Shown here in pieces: positions 45,075 through 51,998 of a DNA stretch of 64,000 bases (position 1 is the first letter of the stretch; each line of letters begins with the position of its first letter). The stretch is from NCBI RefSeq assembly GCF_002042965.1, contig NZ_MZNT01000012.1, positions 238,921 to 302,920 of the forward strand. The letters are read 5' to 3'. Below the pieces are notes generated by a model. That model was not told the DNA's origin, made no database searches, and saw only the letters and a program-made list of their open reading frames with translations. This stretch comes from Paenibacillus sp. 32352. GTDB lineage: Bacteria > Bacillota > Bacilli > Paenibacillales > NBRC-103111. Position numbers and translations under genes: made by a program.

Positions 45075-46166
45075 ATGGGAAAAACGCTAACTTTGGATGA
45101 TGTAAAGGCCGCGGTCAAGGGTGGTTCGATTTATGCGGCAGGCGGTGGAGGCTGGCCAGACCACGGACTGGAAATAGGCACAGCTGCCATAACGGTTGGA
45201 AAGCCTGAGCTGGTATCGATTGATGAGCTGCCAGATGATGCGATTATCGTTACGACCTCCGCTATAGGTGCACCTGCAGGGAGAGACTGGGAAATGCGGG
45301 GCATCGATTATATAAAAGCAGTCCAATTACTTGCGGAGCAGGTTGAGGGTAAGGTCGTTGGCGTAATGACACCCCAAAACGGTATGTCCAGTACGATTAA
45401 TGGCTGGCTTCCAGCAGCCGCACTTGGATTGAAGGTCGTTGATGCGACAGGGGATATCCGTGCCCATCCTACAGGTAAAATGGGCTCTCTTGGACTGGCG
45501 TCGCGGACGGACTTCGAAACCATTCAGGTCGTCGTTGGCGGGAGACGGGATACTGGTTCCTATCTGGAGCTCGTCGTTAAAGGCACTCCGGCCAAGACTT
45601 CGTCGGTGCTTCGTACCGCAGCCGATTTATCCGGCGGATTCATAGCTTGCGCCCGTCATCCGCTTCCAGCAAGCTATGTTAAGCAAAATGCGGTTATCGG
45701 CGGAATATCGAAGGCATTGGATTTGGGTTATGCCATCCTTGAAGCGGAACCACAAGGCGGACAAGCTGTTATCGATACGATTTGCTCCACTACTCACGGA
45801 GTCATTCTCGGTGCAGGAGAGGTTATCAGTTATAGCGTGGCTTATTCAGGAGCTTTCGATATCGGGACTATCGTCATTCAGCAAAACGATGAGCGTTTCA
45901 CTCTGCATGTCATGAACGAATATATGGCAGTAGAAAACAGTGAAGGTCAACGATTAACCACCTTCCCGGATGTAATCACTACGTTGGATGCGCGGACGGG
46001 AGCGGTAGTACGCGTTGGTGACGTCAAATTGGGTGCGGAGCTTGCGATTCTATCCATTAATAAAAAGCATTTTTCATTAAGCGCAGGGGTGCTGGATCCT
46101 ACCGTCTATCCGGAGGTTGAAGAAGCATTAGGAATTAGCATTGCTGATTATGCGCTTGGCAACTAA
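45075..46166 (+). CDS. DUF917-family protein, probable S-methyl thiohydantoin desulfurase
   Basis: A 363-residue cytoplasmic protein of the DUF917 family: LDDVKAAVKGGSIYAAGGGG at the start, LPDDAIIVTTSAIGAP near residue 55, GVMTPQNGMSSTINGWLPA near 100, and DATGDIRAHPTGKMGS near 125. As I recall, this family has since been linked to S-methyl thiohydantoin desulfurase activity in ergothioneine-type catabolism. If so it would act right after the urocanase paralogue encoded 26 bases upstream, replacing the sulfur group of the hydrated ring to give a hydantoin. Older annotations call such proteins hydantoinase-like. The specific reaction is inference from family memory and gene pairing. Confidence 0.82.
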   Translation: MGKTLTLDDVKAAVKGGSIYAAGGGGWPDHGLEIGTAAITVGKPELVSIDELPDDAIIVTTSAIGAPAGRDWEMRGIDYIKAVQLLAEQVEGKVVGVMTPQNGMSSTINGWLPAAALGLKVVDATGDIRAHPTGKMGSLGLASRTDFETIQVVVGGRRDTGSYLELVVKGTPAKTSSVLRTAADLSGGFIACARHPLPASYVKQNAVIGGISKALDLGYAILEAEPQGGQAVIDTICSTTHGVILGAGEVISYSVAYSGAFDIGTIVIQQNDERFTLHVMNEYMAVENSEGQRLTTFPDVITTLDARTGAVVRVGDVKLGAELAILSINKKHFSLSAGVLDPTVYPEVEEALGISIADYALGN

Positions 46167-46208
46167 CAGCTAATATTATCCATTACCTAAAGAGAAGAGG
46201 ATCTATCT

Positions 46209-47105
46209 ATGAAAACATTAACTGGATTGGCTTCCATTGTTCTGGCGTTAACGGTTGTTTTATCGGGCTGCGGTCAAAAGGCTGCTACCTCGTCGCCATC
46301 CACTCCTTCCAAGGAAACGGCTGCAGCGCCGACTTCACAAGCGGCAGCACCTGCAGCTCCTGCTGACTCTGGCAGTCAAGCTACGGATGAAAACACATTG
46401 GAAAAAATTAAAAAAGCAGGCAAAATCGTCATCGGCACCGGCGGAAATTACCGCCCATTTAACTATATGAACGAAAAGAATGAACTGGTTGGGTTCGATA
46501 TCGAGTGGGGCAAAATTATCGCTGAAGGCTTGGGAGTGAAGCCTGAATTCGTTACGGGTCAATTCGCAGGATTAACCCCTGGCTTGCTTGCAGGCAAATT
46601 CGATATTTTGCTTGCTGGCGTCAATGTAACGGAGGAACGCAAAAAATCGGTTGATTTCGCAGAGCCTTATGGTCGTGACGGGGTTGTAGCGGTTGTGAAT
46701 AAAGAAGGCGGCAACAACGCCAAGAGCATCAAGGATCTGCAAGGTAAAGTCGTAGGTGTTATTGCCGGAGCCACAGCTCAAGCAGTGGTGAAGGAGATAG
46801 GCGGCTATAAAGAAATTAAGGAATACCCCGGTGAAACGGAATTATTCAAGGACTTGACTAATAAACGTGTGGATCTTGTATCTATCGGAAGAGATGCGGC
46901 AGGCGATTTCATTAAAACGTCCCCGGACGGTAAAAAAGTAGAAATAGCAGGCGATCCCTACACGGTGGTAGATGTAGCGATTCCATTACGCAAAAACAAT
47001 GCTTCATTGAAAGCAGCTATCGACAAAATCATATTGGACAAAAAGAAGGATGGCACGTATCAAAAGCTGGCTCAAGAGCACTTCGGATTGAAGTTTGACA
47101 AATAA
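46209..47105 (+). CDS. Polar amino acid-type ABC substrate-binding lipoprotein
   Basis: A 298-residue lipoprotein with lipobox L-S-G-C21 and a long Ala/Ser/Pro-rich tether. The SBP_bac_3 fold starts IKKAGKIVIGTGGNYRPFNY and continues LVGFDIEWGKIIAEGLGVKP and LAGVNVTEERKKSVDFAEPY, matching binding proteins for amino acids and related compounds. AAGAGAAGAGGA precedes the ATG. It lies inside the urocanase-like/DUF917 operon, so its ligand is probably the histidine-derived compound degraded there. A hairpin separates it from the permease. Confidence 0.92.
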   Translation: MKTLTGLASIVLALTVVLSGCGQKAATSSPSTPSKETAAAPTSQAAAPAAPADSGSQATDENTLEKIKKAGKIVIGTGGNYRPFNYMNEKNELVGFDIEWGKIIAEGLGVKPEFVTGQFAGLTPGLLAGKFDILLAGVNVTEERKKSVDFAEPYGRDGVVAVVNKEGGNNAKSIKDLQGKVVGVIAGATAQAVVKEIGGYKEIKEYPGETELFKDLTNKRVDLVSIGRDAAGDFIKTSPDGKKVEIAGDPYTVVDVAIPLRKNNASLKAAIDKIILDKKKDGTYQKLAQEHFGLKFDK

Positions 47106-47117
47106 GACAACCATCTT

Positions 47118-47170
47118 TCGGCCTCTACATCGGTGGTATAGCTGCCGGATGCAGGGGCCGGAATTGTTTT
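47118..47170 (+). terminator. Attenuator-like hairpin between binding protein and permease
   Basis: CGGCCTCTACATC (from 47120) pairs imperfectly with GATGCAGGGGCCG (to about 47162), followed by a short T-rich run near 47165-47170. It resembles the hairpin after the binding-protein gene at 13955. Confidence 0.5.
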
Positions 47171-47203
47171 TGAATCATTGGGCGAAATGGAAAGGAGGCA
47201 GCG

Positions 47204-47863
47204 TTGTTGAATCTGGAAAAGGTCATGCAGGTCTTGCCCTTTTTATTGGAAGGGGCAGTTGTTACATTTGAAATCTCTATATTAGCGATTATTATAGGTA
47301 CACTGCTTGGATTTTTGCTGGCGGCTCTGCGATTATCCAATAATAAGCTCGTACAGCTGTTCGCGATCGTATACATTTGGGTATTTAGAGGCGTTCCCAT
47401 TCTAATGGTTCTCGTGTTCATCTACTATACGCCCCCGTTCGGCATTACTTTATCGGCATTTGCAGCGGGTTTGCTTGGTTTATCGTTGAATGCGGCCGCC
47501 TATAAGGCAGAGATCATCCGGACAGGGATGCTGGCCATTCCCAAGGGTCAGATTGAAGCGGCGGAAGCCATCGGCATGACGCCTTGGCAAATTTTGATCC
47601 GGATTCGGATTCCGCAAATTATTCGTTTTATTATACCGACTTACATCAGTAATTCTGTAGCACTGCTCAAAGAATCGGCCCAGGTTTCGGTTATAACCGT
47701 TCCCGATTTGATGCTCAATGCGCAGAGCCAATTCAGCAGCACTTATATGCCACTTGAAACACTTGGCGTAGCGGCAGTTCTTTACTTAATTATGACCAGT
47801 GTTCTCATGTCACTGCAAATATACTCGGAACGTAAGCTGAAGCTGAATCATGGATATAAATAA
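47204..47863 (+). CDS. Polar amino acid-type ABC transporter permease
   Basis: A 219-residue permease starting at TTG 47204 (or TTG 47207) after AAAGGAGG. Membrane spans are evident from VTFEISILAIIIGTLLGFLL onward, followed by the family block WVFRGVPILMVLVFIYY. The EAA loop is EAAEAIGMTPWQILIRIRIP near residue 120. A single permease gene implies a homodimeric channel, as in many HisM/GlnP-type importers. It works with the binding protein before it and the ATPase after it. Confidence 0.93.
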   Translation: MLNLEKVMQVLPFLLEGAVVTFEISILAIIIGTLLGFLLAALRLSNNKLVQLFAIVYIWVFRGVPILMVLVFIYYTPPFGITLSAFAAGLLGLSLNAAAYKAEIIRTGMLAIPKGQIEAAEAIGMTPWQILIRIRIPQIIRFIIPTYISNSVALLKESAQVSVITVPDLMLNAQSQFSSTYMPLETLGVAAVLYLIMTSVLMSLQIYSERKLKLNHGYK

Positions 47864-47915
47864 TAGATGGAGCAGGCCGTATTTCATTAAGTAAGCGGAT
47901 TAGGAGGATCAGGTT

Positions 47916-48683
47916 ATGCCGATTCTAGAACTAGAACACATTACCAAGCAGTATGGGGGAAAAGCGGTTGTTAACGACATTAACTTTTCCATTGAAAAAG
48001 GGGAGGTCGTTTCCATTATCGGCCCGAGCGGTGCAGGCAAAAGCTCCTTGCTGCGCATGATCAACTTGCTGGAGGTACCTACGTCCGGAGGTATCATGAT
48101 AGAGAATGAGCCTGTGCATTATTCAATCAACCGTGCAGGAAATTTGACCTTTATGTCAAAATTTAAATTGAGCAAGGTGCGCAGCCGGGTAGGGATGGTA
48201 TTCCAGCATTTCAATCTGTGGAACCATAAGACGGTTCTTCAGAACATTATTGAGGGTCCTATGACCGTGAATAAAACTTCAAAGCGTGAAGCCGTGCAAA
48301 ATGCCGAAGAGCTGTTGTCCCGGGTAGGGCTTCTGGAGAAAAAGAATGATTATCCCGGAATGCTGTCAGGCGGGCAGCAGCAGCGGGTCGCTATCACTCG
48401 TGCGGTTGCGATGAAGCCGAGTGTTCTGCTGTTTGATGAGCCTACCTCATCTCTCGATCCGGAGCTGGTTGGGGAGGTTCTGCAGATGATGACTCAGCTG
48501 GCCCAGGAGGGGATGACGATGATTGTAGTTACCCATGAAATGCGCTTTGCCAGGAACATATCGGATCGGGTGCTTTACATGGAAGAGGGCCGGATTATGG
48601 CTGAGGGCTCTCCGGAGTTTATTTTTGGTTCCAATGATAACCCGAGACTGAACCGCTTTTTCAATACTATAAATTCGGAGTAA
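47916..48683 (+). CDS. Polar amino acid-type ABC transporter ATP-binding protein
   Basis: A 255-residue ATPase of the GlnQ/HisP type. Walker A is GPSGAGKSS near residue 33; the Q-loop block is VGMVFQHFNLWNHKTVLQNI; the signature is LSGGQQQR near 148; Walker B is VLLFDEPTSSLDPELVGE. TAGGAGGATCA precedes the ATG. It completes the importer of the operon. Confidence 0.95.
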   Translation: MPILELEHITKQYGGKAVVNDINFSIEKGEVVSIIGPSGAGKSSLLRMINLLEVPTSGGIMIENEPVHYSINRAGNLTFMSKFKLSKVRSRVGMVFQHFNLWNHKTVLQNIIEGPMTVNKTSKREAVQNAEELLSRVGLLEKKNDYPGMLSGGQQQRVAITRAVAMKPSVLLFDEPTSSLDPELVGEVLQMMTQLAQEGMTMIVVTHEMRFARNISDRVLYMEEGRIMAEGSPEFIFGSNDNPRLNRFFNTINSE

Positions 48684-48698
48684 AAGGAAGTTTTCATT

Positions 48699-49460
48699 AT
48701 GAATGGTTCACAAACGCTGGTTCGTGCACTGGATATCATCTTTGCTTTGGGAGATGCGGAGTCGATGCTGACGGTCACTCAAATTGCGGAGAAAGTTTCA
48801 ATTCCGGAAAGTACAGCGTATCGTTTGATACAGACCCTGGAGAAAAACGGGATACTGGAGCGTAAAGAGAAAGGGCAAATCAGTCTGGGCTTGCGTATTC
48901 TGGATTTGGCCCGCAGCCTTCATTACCAGATGGACCGCGAATTATATATGATCGCACGACCTTTCATGGAGCGGTTAACGGAGCAGGTACAAGAAACCAC
49001 TGTACTAGCAGTTCGAGTCGGGAGCAGCACTTGTGTCATCTTGGCGATAGAGAGCCGTAGATTTCTGCGGTTTGTAGTGGAGAATGGGAGAACATTTCCT
49101 ATAGAGCTGGGAGCAACAGGTAAGAGTATCTTGGCATTTGAGAAGAAAAAGGTCGTTGAGAAGATACTGAATGCGATTGTAGATAAAGAAACCCGAAAAG
49201 AGGTCAATGCTTCTATAGAAGCGATCAAAGAGCATGGCTATGCGGTGACTTTAGGAGAGGTGGATCAGAATATTTTTGGTGTTGCAGCTCCAATTTTTGA
49301 CGATCAAGGCCAAGTGGTCGCAAGTCTGACGGTGGCTGGCCCCAAAGAAAGATTCGGAGATCAGGAACGGGCCGCTATTATCCAAGCGACGCTTCAGACA
49401 GCAGGCGATATTTCCGAAAAACTGAACGGTGCGTATTCACTGAGGCTGGAACGAGAGTAA
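48699..49460 (+). CDS. IclR-family transcriptional regulator
   Basis: A 253-residue regulator. The N-terminal winged helix (about 5-65: LTVTQIAEKVSIPESTAYRLIQTLE) is followed by an IclR effector domain (about 75-250) with typical TVLAVRVGSSTCVILAIES and GYAVTLGEVDQNIFGVAAPIFD. It starts 15 bases after the ATPase gene and lies inside the catabolic operon, so it most probably regulates the operon, responding to the imported compound or an intermediate. The palindrome at 43372 is a candidate site, although IclR sites differ widely. Confidence 0.93.
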   Translation: MNGSQTLVRALDIIFALGDAESMLTVTQIAEKVSIPESTAYRLIQTLEKNGILERKEKGQISLGLRILDLARSLHYQMDRELYMIARPFMERLTEQVQETTVLAVRVGSSTCVILAIESRRFLRFVVENGRTFPIELGATGKSILAFEKKKVVEKILNAIVDKETRKEVNASIEAIKEHGYAVTLGEVDQNIFGVAAPIFDDQGQVVASLTVAGPKERFGDQERAAIIQATLQTAGDISEKLNGAYSLRLERE

Positions 49461-49487
49461 ATCCACTAGTGAGGAGGGAACGAGGAA

Positions 49488-50147
49488 ATGCTGGGACTAT
49501 TAACGTTGGGGCACAGTCCCCGGGCAGATTTGGAAGTGCCGTTCCGCAGCATATTGCCGTCTTCTGTGCCTATTGCTATGAAAGGCGGACTTGACGGTTT
49601 GACGCCTGACGCTATTCTCCTATTAGCCAAGCAGGCAGGAGAGCATCCCCTTCATGTCATAACTCAGGACGGCCCGGTCGTCATTCAGCAGGAGGCATTG
49701 ATAGGACCTTTGGAGCAAAGGGCAAATGAGCTGGCAGATGCTGGAGCCAAGCTGGTTGTACTGCTGTGTGCCGGTGATTTCCCGCCATTCCAGTCACAAG
49801 CTGTGGTAATTCTGCCTGGACAGCTGTTGGAAAACAAGGCTCGTTCCACAGCAGGCAGCTCTCGGCTGGGTGTAGTCGTTCCAGCCGAGAGCCAGGTTCA
49901 GGCTGCTGGGCGCAGATGGCGACAGGCGGGATTTGAGCCTGCAGTCATGCTGCCTCCTGATGGAACAGGGGCAGTAGAGGAGCTGATCGACAACCTTAGA
50001 TCAGCCGAAGTGGAGCAGGTAGTCCTTGACTGCATAAGCTTCACATGGGGATTGAAGCAGAAGCTGCATGAAGAGCTGGGCGTACCGGTATGGCTGCCCT
50101 CCGAGCTTGCTGCTAGAGAGGCTAAAGAGCAACTGCTGGTTGTATAG
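49488..50147 (+). CDS. aroM: AroM family protein
   Basis: A 219-residue protein of the AroM family, starting LGLLTLGHSPRADLEVPF and containing ITQDGPVVIQQEALI, VVLLCAGDFPPF and VVLDCISFTWGLKQKL. Its length matches the E. coli protein. AGTGAGGAGGGAACGA precedes the ATG. The biochemical role of AroM is not established; the fold resembles Asp/Glu/hydantoin racemase-type proteins in its Cys-containing loops (LLCAGDFPP, LDCIS), which is suggestive next to a thiohydantoin-type pathway. It is separated from the IclR gene by 27 bases and looks like part of the same operon. An intermediate racemase role would be a new assignment. Confidence 0.85.
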   Translation: MLGLLTLGHSPRADLEVPFRSILPSSVPIAMKGGLDGLTPDAILLLAKQAGEHPLHVITQDGPVVIQQEALIGPLEQRANELADAGAKLVVLLCAGDFPPFQSQAVVILPGQLLENKARSTAGSSRLGVVVPAESQVQAAGRRWRQAGFEPAVMLPPDGTGAVEELIDNLRSAEVEQVVLDCISFTWGLKQKLHEELGVPVWLPSELAAREAKEQLLVV

Positions 50148-50181
50148 CGTATCTGTCGGGTTGCTGAGGAGATGAATATAG

Positions 50182-50676
50182 TTGAACACAAGAGACGATG
50201 TAGTTAAAGATATATTGGACTTTTTGCAATCTGATAAAAAGTCACTGCTTCTTACTGGTACTCATCAGTATGAAAAACACAGGTTGATTCTGCACATTTT
50301 AAAAGAATATGTACCAGATAGCTCGAAAGTTCTATTTCGTGCAAATTATATGCAAAACATAGGCTCGTTTTTTAATGAATCTAAGGATTTTAAAACAGGA
50401 ATAGGCTATAAACTTGGAATACATACTTTATATTTCGATAGTATCAAAAAGACGAATTGGAATAACACTGGGATGGAATATGATTTTGCTATTTTATATC
50501 CTCTTGACAATGTACTTAAAAGTAAGCAGCAGATCGAGATACTTGATGACTTATTTGAAACAAGAACTATCAATAAGTTGTTTTTGGTATCTTGGGCTGA
50601 TAATTTGTCCGATGACTACTCTGAACTAAAAGATTATTATGATCAGCATGTTGTTTTCGATGAGATAGAAAAATAA
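50182..50676 (+). CDS. Hypothetical protein
   Basis: A 164-residue frame starting at TTG 50182; GAGGAG lies about 12 bases upstream, and an ATG at 50172 is out of frame. The base composition is more AT-rich than the preceding operon. The segment SLLLTGTHQYEKHRLILHIL looks like a degenerate nucleotide-binding strand and loop, without the usual GKS/T, and DFAILYPLDNV could mimic a Walker B strand. It lacks membrane segments. I recognise no family. It may be a horizontally acquired accessory gene, since a hairpin repeat follows directly. Confidence 0.55.
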   Translation: MNTRDDVVKDILDFLQSDKKSLLLTGTHQYEKHRLILHILKEYVPDSSKVLFRANYMQNIGSFFNESKDFKTGIGYKLGIHTLYFDSIKKTNWNNTGMEYDFAILYPLDNVLKSKQQIEILDDLFETRTINKLFLVSWADNLSDDYSELKDYYDQHVVFDEIEK

Positions 50677-50706
50677 TTGAATTTATGGGCGGGCTGTTAA
50701 TCTTAT

Positions 50707-50826
50707 TGTCGAGGGACAATAACATGGTCCCTTAGAAAGTCGCTAATTTAGCGGCTTTTTTGTTTTATCGGTACAAGTTCTTGTCCCGATTGCCGTAATG
50801 GACAAGAACATAGTCGATTACCGATT
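50707..50826 (+). repeat. Diverged hairpin repeat
   Basis: It starts TGTCGAGGGACAATAACATGGTCCC, then has a small hairpin (GTCGCTAATTTAGCGGC with six T), TGTTTTATCGGTACAAGTTCTTGTCC, and GGACAAGAACATAGTC ending ACCGAT. Its order of blocks matches the copies near 8.6, 42.9 and 63.7 kb. About 180 bases of unassigned sequence follow before the uvrA-like relic. Confidence 0.6.
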
Positions 50827-51003
50827 AGATAAGTATCTAACTGGGTTTCAAATTCATGAAGCTAACGGGCAGTATAGTTTGACAACTGTATGGGCAAAAC
50901 AATTTCAAACTCTCCACTTAACCACCACTGTATAATTTGGTGGTATGTTTTTTATGCTGACTCTGTAGCATAAAAACGAACCCTGTAAGGAGGAGAAAAA
51001 TAA

Positions 51004-51133
51004 ATGTTCGTCACGATCAAAGGAGCAAAAGAAAATAATCTGAAAATATAAAACTACAGATTCCTAAATAAAAGCTAATTGCATTCACGGGACAGTCCGT
51101 CAGCGGGAAATCAATGCTTGCGCTTGAAACCTA
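51004..51133 (+). pseudogene. UvrA-like ATPase relic (N-terminal fragment)
   Basis: Reading from the ATG at 51004 behind AAGGAGGAG gives MFVTIKGAKENNLK, the conserved start of UvrA-type proteins. Stops then interrupt, but DNA codons still show IPK, LIAFTGQS, SGKS and LALET across shifted frames, that is, the first Walker A region. Everything downstream is missing. The remnant lies just ahead of the MerR/HelD/MFS cassette, suggesting a lost resistance-type UvrA paralogue. Confidence 0.7.
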
Positions 51134-51185
51134 GCAGCGGTTATAGTTTTAGCGCCATATCCAAAGAAAAGGGGGTGGATTCATT

Positions 51186-51929
51186 ATGACATATAAAACC
51201 GCCCAAATAGCAAAATTAGTAGGAGTCCATCCCAATACCATACGGCTTTATGAAAAGCTGAAACTGCTACCTCCGATACCAAGGACTGAAGGCAACTACC
51301 GAATCTTTAATGACAGACATCTTGAACAGCTTCGGCTGTTGCGTACTGCCTTCCGCGCGGAGATTATCAGTGACAGGCTCAGGCAGGAAGTCTATGAAAT
51401 TGTGAAGATTGCGGCAACGGATGATATTGAGGGGGCGTATCAAAGCACATTGAACTATTTAGAGCATTTGCGGATAGAAAAAGCCAGAGCTGAAGAAGCA
51501 ATCAGTATCACGCTTAATATCATTGAAAACAACAAAAAATCAGTAGAAACGATTGTGTTCAATGGCAGAGTTGAAGCTGCTAACGCTCTCGGCATCACAA
51601 AAGACGTTCTGCGTGATTGGGAGAGAAACGGCTTGATAGAGGTGCCGCGGAATGCCAACGGATACAGAAGATATGGCTCAAAGGAAATGAGTCGACTGAA
51701 AATCATCTGCATCCTTCGGAGTGCCCATTATTCCATGATGTCCATTCTGCGCATGCTGAATCGTCTGGATCGTGGAGAAGGGAATATACGGGAAGTTATT
51801 AATACGCCAGGTGAAGAGGAAGGCATTGTTTATGCTACTGATCGGTATATTACGGCACTCGACATGGCAGAAGCGGATGCACTGGAAATGCTGAAAATGC
51901 TTGATGCCATGAGGAAAGGCAATGCTTGA
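51186..51929 (+). CDS. MerR-family regulator with two HTH domains
   Basis: A 247-residue regulator. The first MerR domain (about residues 2-72) is KTAQIAKLVGVHPNTIRLYE with NYRIFNDRHLEQLRLLR. A second MerR-like domain (about 125-195) reads RVEAANALGITKDVLRDWER with GYRRYGSKEMSRLKII. Helical linkers join them. Most MerR proteins have a single such domain, so this is a tandem arrangement within one chain. AAAGGGGGTGG precedes the ATG. It is followed by helD and an MFS pump and is likely their activator, in response to an antibiotic. Confidence 0.88.
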   Translation: MTYKTAQIAKLVGVHPNTIRLYEKLKLLPPIPRTEGNYRIFNDRHLEQLRLLRTAFRAEIISDRLRQEVYEIVKIAATDDIEGAYQSTLNYLEHLRIEKARAEEAISITLNIIENNKKSVETIVFNGRVEAANALGITKDVLRDWERNGLIEVPRNANGYRRYGSKEMSRLKIICILRSAHYSMMSILRMLNRLDRGEGNIREVINTPGEEEGIVYATDRYITALDMAEADALEMLKMLDAMRKGNA

Positions 51930-51998
51930 ATAAAAAACCATCTATATAAGTCGGGTAAATCGCAATGCGCATTAATTATCAAAATTAGGAGTAAAACA

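Noticed and set aside
50740..50826. CRISPR-like repeats from the recurring hairpin units
   Set aside because: The units are scattered over 55 kb, not spaced regularly, and have no cas genes nearby.
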